Assembly (NCBI GenBank): GCA_015680685.1
Contig: MNCI01002682.1
Coordinates: forward strand, 434,691-498,690
Reading direction: 5' to 3'
Origin: Gnetum montanum
Taxonomy: Eukaryota; Streptophyta; Gnetopsida; Gnetales; Gnetaceae
DNA length: 64,000 nucleotides
The notes under the pieces are model-generated. The model was given only the letters and a program-made list of their open reading frames with translations. It was not told the DNA's origin and did not search any database. Shown here piece by piece: positions 26,601 through 38,600 of the stretch (its first letter is position 1; each line of letters starts with the position of its first letter). A program made the translations under genes and the position numbers.

Positions 26601-29600
26601 CATTAAACAAATAAATAAAATATAAGTTGAAATTTCTATTAGTTTAAAGTAACACTAAATTAACATCATGGGGATAAACTGCAATGTCTCCTGGGCTGGG
26701 CTGAGGAGATGTATTAGGACTACTTCCATGAAGTTCCACCCTGATAAGGCCATCACCAAATCTGCCAAAAAGCAGCATGAAGAGCAGTATAAGGAATTTC
26801 AGGAGGCTACAACATTTGTTACTTCAGAACACTATAGGACCGCAGTGCCCACCCAGGAACAGGCACAGTGCCCCTGTACCAAGCTGCCAAGATGCATCAG
26901 ATGACATCATTCACAAGGACCAAGAGGGGTTGCCTAATGCAAGGTAGTGCCATTCTCAATGGAAAATGTCCAACCAAAATGGCACACCTCTTTTTGGAGA
27001 TAGAAAAAAGATTTGAAGAAAAACAATCAACCAAACCTATAGTGCCATTCCCTTGCTTGATAAAGAAGCTGGGCAGACAAGCAGGAATTATTGGATATAC
27101 CAATGACACAGTCAAAAAAGCCCAAAATGCCTCATACACAGAAGTAGCAAAACATGTGCCTACCAAGAAAGATCAAGTAGAAGCTCCACCAAGCAACAGG
27201 AACTCGTCAAGCAAGTCCATGTGCCTTTTTCCTTATAAGAGAACCAAGACATTACAGACCAACCATGAGTCATTTACAAGAACTAGTAGAAACTGTGAGC
27301 TAGAGAATCAGAGATGTGACAAGAATATTTCAAGTTACACAAGATCAACTAGAAGTGTCATCAGATCCACCAAATGGCCAAATCTCTATGCATACTACAA
27401 GAGATGATTGGACTGCCTAGATTCTAGAAATGTTGTGTTTCAACACTTGAAACATGAGAGGGAGCCACAATCTTAGTCATGCAACATGAAGGAGAGCAAG
27501 GAGTTGCATAACTCATCTCCGATCATCTCAAAGATGCTCTCAATGTTCCAATAGTGCAACCAACAGATTTCACCAGATTACAAGATGAGCAAGTAACTGT
27601 TAGAGCCAAAGAAAAAGGAAAAGTAAGGAGAATTGATCAACACAAAGATGCCTTTGAAAGACTAGTGCAAACAGGACAGACTGTCTAAGATGTCTTTGAC
27701 AATCCTAAGAATATTACAACTACTCAATCAGACTTAACCACTACAAAGGGAAGTTGGTCATCACTGAGTCATGATTACAACATGCTAAGTAGGAGATGCA
27801 AAGAATGCAAGATGAATTAGCCTAACTCAGAATCCAACTTCAGAACCCTGCAAGGCACATTCCCCCAGAGAGTTAGAACAATTCAAAACAATACAAGTTA
27901 ATCACCTTATGGCTAAGCAACATCATTGGAAATGAAGAGAGAATAGGCAACATAGAATGTGTCATCAGCAGATGCCAAAACATATGAACATCAAAAAAGC
28001 CATTACTGCATTAGAAGAAGAAAATAAAAGCATTGGTATTGAAAATAGAAAATTGCCTACAGTGGACTTAGAGAAGGAGCAACTAGATGAAAACCTCAAT
28101 CATCTCAGAAGCAAGACTTAGAGAAGGAGCAACTAGATGAAAACCTCAATCATCTTAGAAGCAATTTGCAAGAGTTAGCCTCTGCAACAGACACAATGAC
28201 TTCCAAGGCCTCTACTGCGGCAAAGAGCAAGGGATCGGTTTTGCGGCTGGCCAAGACTGCGGGGTGTAGTGGCTTGGGACCGAACGCATCCCTGTAAGGT
28301 TACACAGCCTAGCTTTCTTTTGTTCTAATTGTTGTGTCTTGGCTATGTTGGGGTCTTGGGTTGGCTATCCCTGAACTATTGGTTTTTGGGGCCCGGGTTA
28401 CTAGCAAGGAATGCATTGCGGGAGGCCTCTGAGCCACGTGTTTGGGATGGTTTTGGGGCCTAGGGTTGACAACCCACTTTGTACATCTGTATAGTCTTTT
28501 TTTTTTCTTTTTTTCTTTTTGGAATAATATCACTTGAACATTTTTCCAAAAAACAAATTGCAAAAGTCAGCCTGGATGTCAAAAAATTGGTCAAAGAAAA
28601 TAGGAACCTATCAATTGAAGAGGTCCATGCAATTAGACAGAAATCAGCAATTGAAATCAACGCATGGCAAAATGAGGTCAAAAAGCACAAAACGCTGAAG
28701 AAGCATTTTAGAGGCCAAGTTGCTATGCAAATGCAAATCAACGAGAAAGAAATTAAATGGGCCAAGGCCAAAATAAATGTCGCTCTTCAACAAGCACCCA
28801 AATGGTAGACCATCCTTGATAGCATCATTGCTATAAACCATGTAGAGATAAAAATAAAAGAATCATAAATTGAGGACATAACTCAATATCTTGAGTTGGG
28901 CAATCTCATATATGCAAATTTGGCAATGTTGACAGCAGGCAAACTAAGGAATGAGCTGGAAATGCAATTAACAACCATGCATTTGTTATATAAAAATGAG
29001 TACAAATATCGTAATGAGAAGCAACAAAAACTACACATTGCCAATGCAAAATTAGAGGTCTAGAGAACCATATACACTGACCAAAGGGACATAGCTAACG
29101 ATTTGGCAAAACGTGTAATGAATTACCAAGATCTGCAAGCACAAGTGAAAGCATTTGACATTGAAAGAAATAAATTTCCAGCTTAGTATGTTGACACCAA
29201 TAGATTGTTCACATAGTTGCCATGTCCTTGGGAAGTGCCAACAACAATCACTCGTGCCAATTTGGCATAGATAGTAAATGATCCTAGGACCAATGAAGAG
29301 AAGCTGAGAACCCTATTAAGGTACTTTCACATAAAGAGGTAGGAAGCATTAGGAAAGCAACCATGATAGCAATCAATGCAAGAAGAATCACCACATCCAA
29401 GAACAACATGGAGACCTACATCAACTATTTTTGAAGATCCTACATAATTTTTTGTAATTCTTGATAAATTTCTAGTCATTTTATCATTTTGTAATCCACT
29501 CAGATAAACAATGTAATGTGACACTCTAGGAAAGTCAATCAATTAGTTGTCTATTTATTTGTTAAGTCAGTTAGTGAAGTTGCCTCTGCAATTTTGTAAT

Positions 29601-32600
29601 CAACTTTGTCCCACTTTTGTTTAAACTCAAGGATAAGTGTTTAGTTAGTCATAGGGGTATGATGAATAGTAATTAAGGCGAGTGCAACATTGCATCTACG
29701 ATATCATAGCTGTGATATCGTATGCTTTCATACGATATCATAGATGCAATGTATTTGGGGTAAATAATGCCTATAAATATCACCCAATCACCATGCTTAA
29801 TGCACCTTTTTGGTCCAATCTTAGTTGAACTCTAGTAATTTATTTTTGTGAACTTAGAGTTAGCGTTCATAGTGTGATCCAAAATGATTGTACGAAGTCT
29901 TTGTTTGAGTAAGATGTACCTAGATACATTTCATAGCTGGAAATAAAGACTGAAATCATTCTTCATCATTGCAACATTTCACTTGGCATAGATTTTACTT
30001 TTTCATTATCATTTACATTTCCTTTGCACGTACGTAAATCAGTGGAATATTGTACGACCAATCTCAAGCATTAAGTATAATTGTCTGGTAATCTGGTAGT
30101 GATATCACTTTGTGCACCTAATAGTAGTATTTCTTGGTAATCCCAATGACAATTATACAAGCCCAAGATGTGTACGAAAGGTTGGGAACAGATACGTATT
30201 ACCAATAGGCTAGTTGGCATTTACTTTCACTATTCGTTAGAATAATCACTTAATATTCAATTTACAATATTTACTTTACTTTTCACTTTGCTGAATAATA
30301 TCATATCATATGTCTCACTATGAGTTAAACCATACACTTTGACCTCAACTAACTCCAATGAAAAGACAATGGTCAATGATCTACACATTAACTCTCATGG
30401 ATTTGCTCACCACTCATCATTATGCTTGTCAGGTTTTTCTACTACAATCTTACTGTAGAAAAGCCTACTACCATTTATGTCCTTGATCAAAGAACCTATA
30501 CCTCTGCTTTGATTTCTAAGATTTTGGGAACTCTGAATTGTGGCAAATTCATTCATATCAAGAACCCAAGTAATCTTGACGAGTATGAAGGTAAAAGCCA
30601 TAATCACTAGAACCATTTGTAAAAATTAAGGCTTCAAATCTCAAACCACATCTTAGATTACTCCATAAAGTGCCAAATATCAATCTTGTACCTAGGAGTG
30701 TCCACTATGATGAGGTTTACTCTTTGGTGATGTATGTTTTGTTTTGTTTGGAAATAAGAAAGAGGATAAATGATCCTAATTTGATGGTTAGATGTACAAT
30801 TAAACATGTAGACAGCCACAACAAGTAGTTCTTGCCTTTTGGTATCCAACTGTAAAATTATTCTCATGTACTTAGAGGTGGATGATGACAAGGATAAGGC
30901 AATAGCACCAAACCCCCTCAAGATAGCTCACTATATGAAACTTAACGATAGCACAAAAAGATCAAAATCATCAACATCAAATAAAGAAGGTGAGCCATCC
31001 GATCCTAGAAAAAATTCTCAGGTGTTCTTCAACAATTTGGCTCAAAACTTGATTTCTCTTAAGACATCAATAGTTCGTGAGCATAAACTTGTAGAATATG
31101 AAATTTCTGTCAAGTTATTGCTCAATGCAAAATTTTATCATTGTTTTTTTTATGTTTCTTAGTTCACATGATTAGAAGTTATAGTTGTTGTCCAAGGTAA
31201 ACTTAGGAAAAGTAAAGTTTAGATTGCAAATCTCGAAAATAGGGGGATAAAATACACATGAAGAGGCCAAGCCTCTCACCCCAACTATAAATAGAGGTCA
31301 TGGGAATTCATGTAACACAACTTGCAGTAATAAAGAGTAAGTGATCACGAGTGTTGTCATTTTGTTTTTCCACCTGTCTTGTTCCATTTGTTATATCAAG
31401 CCATTCACTAATGATCAATGAAGCTTTCAAGATTCCTCCATTCTAGTGCTCTCTAAAACCTTTCACAAATTCTTTCACAATCATCTTACAATCGCAATCC
31501 TCAATCTCTCACACTTCTCTCAATCTCACAACTCTCACAATTCTCACATTATGCTCACAAATCTCTCAAGAACAAAAAAAAAAGGTCAATCTCTCAAAAA
31601 TAAGGAAAAGAGTACATCAATGAGATGCTGCATTTTGAATGCTTCTCATTCATATCTCTATTATTGAGAAATATTTGATCAGATCTATATAATTTGGAAG
31701 TTATATCACAAATATCATTCGTATTTCAGTATTGAAGATAAAGTTTCACCATGTTTTCCATTGCTTTTGTTGCAAAGAGCAATTGTATCATTCATTTTCC
31801 TTCATATCCTTGTCCCTCAATCTTTGATCTATAGACTTATGTAAAATTCTAAGTAAAATAGATTGAATTTCATCTAGATCAGACTTTCAAAAAAATTTGT
31901 AATTTCACCTATCATTCAACATCAATTAGAGGGGTTTGAGAGGAGCATGAAGTAAACGAAGAATCAGATGACAAAGCAGAAAAAGAAGAGGAGGAAGCAA
32001 CGGTTAAGAAAGAGAAAGATGAAAAGGAAGAAGAAGACAGTGGCCATGAGGAAGAGGCACACTATAGAGAAAGAAGATTTTATGGTCATATACAATGGCC
32101 TTTTTAACTGATGTTCTTTATTGTTATATATAGACCATTGCTCTCATTATAGTTCTTAGTTAACTAATTCTTAGCTTTTATTATATGATTTATAATTGCC
32201 AATTTTTTATTATTGTGCCCATTTTCCCACTCATGATTATAGCAAACAGGTTAATTTTTGTGACTCTCTTCAAATTAATATACTTGAAAGCATCAATTTG
32301 TGTTCCATTTTATCCTTTTGCAAATGACAAAAAGGTTAGACTTAGAGTGGCTTCTATTTCAGATAAGTTACAGGAATGGCATCTTCAATGGTTTGAGCAT
32401 GTGCAGAGAAGATCAAATAATGAGCCTATTAACAATAGTTACTACATCACTGTTTTAGGAAAGCCATCAAAGAGAAGACCAAAAAAGGTATGAGAAAAAA
32501 ATTATTGAAATTTATCCAAATAAATTGCAAATACACAAAGATCTAGCTCTTGCATAGAGGTGAATGGCAAAAAACAAATCATATAGCTGACCTCATCTTG

Positions 32601-35600
32601 TTGGGACAAGGCTAAGATGATAATGAAAAAAGGTGAATGTACAAACTTGCATTAGTTGATAGAGAAATATAAGCTTTAGGTTAGCCTAAGAATTCACAAG
32701 GGTTACTTTTCTCTTTTGAACATGATTTTGCCATATTTAAAAAAGAGACTTTTGGCAAATTGGTTTAAGCTCTTTGTTTTGAAAATGGCCTCAACTCTAC
32801 TCTCTTACCTCTATTTGCACTTTGTGCTGTCTATAAAAATGCTCTTATGATTTAGATTAACATCCTGGTTGCCTGATCTTAAATGTTTGATTCTTTGGAG
32901 TTTGGCAAACAAGGCGCCCCCATAGGATGGGGCAACACTAGTATAACAGCTGTCTTCCTAGACCAACTAGATAGATTATTGTAAACAAGTTACAACCTTT
33001 CAACAATGCACCTCCATGAGATAGGTCGACTCCACATGATGGGAACCCCCAATTGCAAAATCAACTCATTGCAGTCAGTTGCCTCATTGAAGAGATAAAC
33101 CCCACAGCAGAGTACAACGGTCCACAACTGATCCAAAGCTATAAATTCAGCAACATTCAAGAGGAAGTAAGCATGAAAAATGCAACACATATTATCAAGA
33201 AAAATTTATTTCTGAATTCCCATATTTATTTTCCATTGATGGGCTAGACCTCGTTATTCCATTTTTAAATTATCAATCTTGCATGAGTTGATCTTCATCT
33301 TGATGCTATCCATATTTTCTGAGCTATTTGAAGCATCCATAAAGTCATGTTGCATCTTGTGGAAGACTAGTAGCCGTGACAATCAGCATTGAGACAGGCT
33401 GGCTCTCCATAAACTAGCATTGTACCATCAAGTTGAAGGATTGAAGACAGAGGTACTGGAGGAGGAAAATTTGGCACCTCAGCAAAAATGAACTAGGCCC
33501 AAGCTGAACCATTATAAATTCTTGGTATTCTTGTTCTTGCTTTTAATGATCTTTCCTTTCATGTTTTTCTTTGTATACACTACTACACCTTGAATTTTAA
33601 ACAACTCTTGCAAGCCACAAACACCTATTCACCCACCCACTAGGGTAATTTCAATCCACAAACATTATATCAAAACATGTGTTATTTGCAAACATCATCC
33701 TAACGCTTGAAAAGGGGTTACTAGATGATCCCCAATTGGTTCTGCAGCATAAGTCTGTCCTAAACATGCGTAAGTTCTTGATGATCATGAGTTACAATTT
33801 CAATCGTGTATATCCTACATATTTGGAGGATAATCTATAGAAATATGAAAAATAAAAACTAAAAACTAAGCACACCCACCAGGCAGCCCTTGGAATTACT
33901 ACCCTTGGGGGAGTGGATCACGCTTGATCGGGGATCATCCAGGCCAAAACTTGCAGATTTGTCTATGACTCGAACATGGCCTGAGGATGACATGGAATAC
34001 TGCAAAAGGAATAAGGTGGGCAGGCCAGATGCCTTAGCAGTGAGGAAGAGGCTGATGCAGTCGGAGGTGGACCTCGGGGTGCAAAGGACCCTAAAGGAGG
34101 TCTATCACAAATGTACATTTGTGTCTCCATGAAGGTCTTGTCCTGGAATTGCAGGGGATAGGGTACCCCTTACAAACACAATGCCCTGAAAATGATTGTT
34201 TGAAGTGAGGGATATGATATTGTCTGCCTACAAGAAATGAAGTTGTAGGCGGCCAAAGAGAATTTGCTGCAATGGGAGGGTTGGACTCTAATGAATGTCC
34301 CCTGTAGGGGACGCGTTAGGGGTCTTGTTGTCTTGTCCAAACTCCCGATTAACTAGGTGGACAGCTCGCAGTGGACTCAGATGGTGTACCTTCCCTAGCA
34401 ACGGGTTTGGCTAACCAACGTCTATGGGGCGTAGTGTTAGGAGGTGAGGATACAGGAACTAAGAAGGGTTTCGCAAGTGCTTCCTGACACGTAGAGATGG
34501 TTACTAGTGGGGGCCTTCAATCAGCGCCTATATCCATGGGAGAAAACAAGTATGGATTCCACAGATCTGCCTGGCAATATGGAGTGCGCAAAGTTCTTGT
34601 TGATGCACAACTTGGTGGATCTAGACATTGAGGGCTGCAGATTCACTTGGAGTAATAGAAGATGAGGGCATGATCGGGTCCAATCTAGGATTGATGAGAG
34701 TCTGGGTGAGTATGAGGCTACTGTTGGAGCTAGACATTCGGGTGACCGGGCAGGAGAGACAAGCTTCAAATCATAGGTCGATTGTATGTTGGCTCGGTGG
34801 GGAGCAAAGCTCGAAGCCCCAACCTTTCCATTTTGAATGGACGTGGCTGAGTAAACCTTGGCTCCAACCGTTGGTGCAGGGCATATGGAAAAACTACCCT
34901 AAAACTTGGGACCCAAGAGAGTTTCTGACAAAGGGGCTTAAGGCATTGAAAAATCAAATAAAGGTCCAGACTTCAGAGGAGAAATATGGTTTCAGGACCT
35001 ATAGACAGCAATTGCAAGCCAAACTAAGGGATGTGCAAGAGAAGCAAGAGGCGGAGGCCAACCTGCCTAATGAGGAGCAAGAACTACTTCACGAATTCTA
35101 GGTGCTCAACAAGGAGGAGGAAGAGTATTGGACACAAAGGGCTCAGGTGTCCTAGCTGAAGGGCAAGGACAAGAACATGTGTTTCTTTTATGCCACTGCC
35201 AAAAGCAAGGGAAGCTTGAAGCACAAGATGCATATGCAAGTGGCAAGCATTGTAGCTAGCGAGCAAGAAATTGTGGATGGTTTACAAGATTATTGAGACA
35301 ACATCTGCCACAATTGGGAAACAACACCAATTTTGGTGCCGATGCAACGAATAGTGTTGAGGGCTGATAACCAAAAGCTTCTTCAGCCTTTCACTTGGGC
35401 CGAAATGCACACAATGCTGTGATTAATGTAGATTAACAAGGCACCGAGGCCCGGTGGTTGGCCAATTGAATTTTTCAGAGAATTTGAGGACATAATAGGG
35501 GCAAACATGTTAGATGCCTTTAATACAATGCTTCGTTGGCAACAAGTGAGAAAGGAAATTAACTGCTCCTGGATTGTGTTCCTACCGAAAGTGCTGAATC

Positions 35601-38600
35601 CATTGGAGACCGCTCATTTAAGGCCCATAGGGGTTTGTAATACATTGCTCCGTCTATTTTCAAAGCTGCTCATGATGCGCTTGACCCCTTTAATGACGAA
35701 GGTTGAGGGCGTGCACCAGGCTGGGTTCATTCGGAACCGCTTCTTGCAAGATCAAGTTTTACTGCTCCATGAGATTATGCACTTGTTGTGGTGCGGAGAT
35801 CATAGTTCCCAGGCATGTGCATCAAATTGGACATTGCCAAGGCCTATGACACGGTAAGTTAGGCAGCCTTACAGCAAATCATGCTGTTAAAAGGCTTCAG
35901 CCCTACTTTTGTCAACATCTGTCTCCAGATGCAAAGTTTGGGCCATTATTCATTGGATATTGATGGTTGGATGTGGGGTTTCAACACCACGGGTAGGGGG
36001 GTTGCACTAGGGGGACCCGCTTTCTCCCCTACTTTTTCTCCTAGTTATGGACTTGTTGCAAGCTTACTATTTTGCCAAAGGGGCTGACCATCGCGAGGGA
36101 GCATTACTTGGCCATGCATTTTGCGGATGACACAATTCTATTTTCCAAAGCTACGGTGCCACAGGCGAAGGCTTTAACAAGGGCCCTGCATAGGATGGAG
36201 GGGGAACTGGGGCTGGTGATTAATAACGGGAAATCAACCATTCATTTTGTTAATACCATGGGGCAAGTAAGCACAAAAATTGTGTAGGTGTTTGGCATCT
36301 TGCATGGCAAGGAGCAGGTTTTGTGCCTAGGCATGCCGATCTTTGAGTGGCACTGAAAGGGAACCTAGGTTGGTCTATTGGAGAAGGTGCGGTCAAAAAT
36401 ATTGCACTAGAGTAACCGGATCCTATCACAGCAGGGTACAATGATGCTGGCGTCTATGGTATTGATGGCTGCTACCTAATACACCGCGTCTATGGTTGTT
36501 CTGCCAGTCAAGGTCATCCAAAAAGTGGACCAAATGATCAGGAAATTCATTTGGTTTGGGGCAAAGGGGGAAAAAGTTGCACTTCGTTTGTTGGCGGCTC
36601 ACTGCGAGGCCATGGGAGGCGGGAGGAGTCAGGGTGCTTTCCTTTATGGATGAGGTCACACTTGGCATGCAGCACTTGCTTAACAAAATGTTGGTGCAAC
36701 CCTAGCAGCAGGCCCTGTGGATGAGGATACTTGATCAGAAGTATAATTGCTCGAAGGCGGGTGACAAATGCTCATATCTGTGGAAGAACCTCTGCTGCCA
36801 TGTCAAAATAATAGAGGCCAATGGGTTGCTGGGCAAACCACCGACTGAGGTGATCAAGGATCTATATCCGTCAATCATTGGGTGGAAAGAGTTGTGGAAA
36901 GGCAGACTACCAGAGAAGGTTAAAGCTTTTGGTTGACTTGTTCAGCACAAGGCCTTACTGGTGCGGGTGGCATTGAGGGCACGGGGAATAGTTGTGGATG
37001 ATAGTTGCCCTCTCTGTCAAGCTAAGGTGGAGACATTCAATCATTTGCTTCACCAATGCACGTTTATGGAAGAGGTTTGACGAATGGCTCAGCTCCTTCC
37101 TCTGATCCTGCCATGTGGGGACTCACAGGTGCTGGCTATATTATGGTCTACTTGGAAAAGTAGAAACAATTCTATTTTCAAAGGGCAATAGGTGCCAACA
37201 CCGTCTACGATTGTCAGGGCTGGGTCTTCTTGTGGACAAAGGGTACACAAGCCATGGCATGGGGGCCAATTCATGAACCTGCGATCATGGAATTCATGGG
37301 GGATGTTCAACTATGGTTGTTGATTGCACAAATGGGTTGGGAGGGCACGTTGTGACACATGGAAGGGGAGCTTGGGTTGCAGACAAAAAGTTTCTTCACA
37401 AATTGGGAGGGTGACAAAACATGGTTTCAAGATAGAAGGATAACGCTAACTGAGGGGAGGTTATCCCCCAAGTGGTGAACTCTCAAACATGTGCGGCTGA
37501 GTTTTCCAAACTGTTGTGCCATGGACCAATAGCGGCCACATTCGGAAAAATAAGCTGCAAAGGGTTTGGCGGGCGACCACGGATCTCATGGACCTTTTTT
37601 TGTCCAATTCGGGTCGCCGCATCGTCTCGTGGGGGTTCACTTTGCCTTCCTTAGGTGTATACGCCATAATATTCTAGTGAACATTCCCCATTTTCTGTTG
37701 TGCTCTCTGAGGCAAAATAGGCTTGGGCATCACTCTGAGGTCATCCTGGCACTTTGGAGAGCAAGGAGGGTTGATATTCCTGAGCAGGTGAGGCCTGCGC
37801 CGGTGCTCGCTTACCATAGGAGGCCTCAGGTCCCAGAGCAAGGGGCACGGGGGCCTGAGTAGCCTGAAGGAATAAGTGAGGAGGGCCAAACTTCTGGGAC
37901 CAATATTGGGGAGGAGGGGCCCAACGATGTGCAGGGTGGACAACCTACGCAGGTTGATCAAATGTGAGAGGACCTCAAGGCAGCTTGCTATTTGGTGGCG
38001 AAGCAGGCAAGATCTAAGGAAAGGGTTGTCTAGCAATCACAATGGGAGGCAATGTGGGCATCGATTTAGGCGCAAGGGGACACGCAAAGGATCAAGGATT
38101 TATAGCTCATGGAAGACCTACTAGAGCAGCACACCACTAAATATGCTCCTCAGATGGTCAAGCTGCACAGACTGAGACGTGAGAGCTATGAGGTTCAATG
38201 ATGAAGTGAGGTGTAGACGAGTGTGGCCAGGACAACTGAACGCCTTTAAATTCTTTATATATTTTCTATTCTTACTATTTTTCCTTAATTCTTACTATCA
38301 TGTATATATTTTTGTCGTTTTTCCTACTAAAGTTTAAAGGAATAAAATAAGATGTAGTTCAAACAATGAGAATTTTACTCTATGATATCAAGTCATTAAA
38401 GGACTAATTATATATGCAAGGAGACCATGTCATGCATTTCATTGCCAATAATAAGAGGTTCTTACCATGGACATGATGACATTCTTTTTTTGAATTAAAA
38501 TTAAAATAAACTTGTGATCATTATGCCTGGATAGAAAAGTGAAAAACCAAGTGAAAACGAAAAGGGTGTGACATCAATGGTATTTATGGATTCTATAAGA

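Larger units (their letters stand above)
26668..29447 (+). pseudogene. Internal protein of a non-pol LTR element (copy C)
   Basis: Best preserved of three copies. It starts with GINCNVSWAGLRRCIR then MKFHPDKAITK and EEQYKEFQEATTFV, which resembles a J-domain helix pair around HPD. Next come GSAILNGKCPTKMAHLF, VPFPCLIKKLGRQAGIIGYT and a long charged coiled-coil-like part, ending FEDPT and a stop at 29445. It is broken by stops and by a LINE-tail-like insertion at 28190-28530. No pol domains are seen. The LTR follows at 29660. Confidence 0.6.
33870..38350 (+). mobile_element. L1-type LINE, 5'-truncated in ORF1, decayed
   Basis: Order: end of ORF1 (33890-34132), endonuclease, reverse transcriptase, zinc-binding domain, a long 3' part and an AATAAAATAAG-ending tail near 38345. 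It lies in the GnT-I intron, antisense to the gene. It is closely related to the LINE at 49-55 kb (shared IGVCNTLLRLFSK/TK, RPGGWPIEF/RPKRWPIEF). Many stops and frameshifts. Confidence 0.9.

Noticed and set aside
26697-26840. A genuine host DnaJ gene
   Set aside because: The HPD segment continues into a protein that is repeated in decayed LTR elements, lacks the start of a J-domain protein and is followed by stops. It is treated as a J-like part of a transposon protein.
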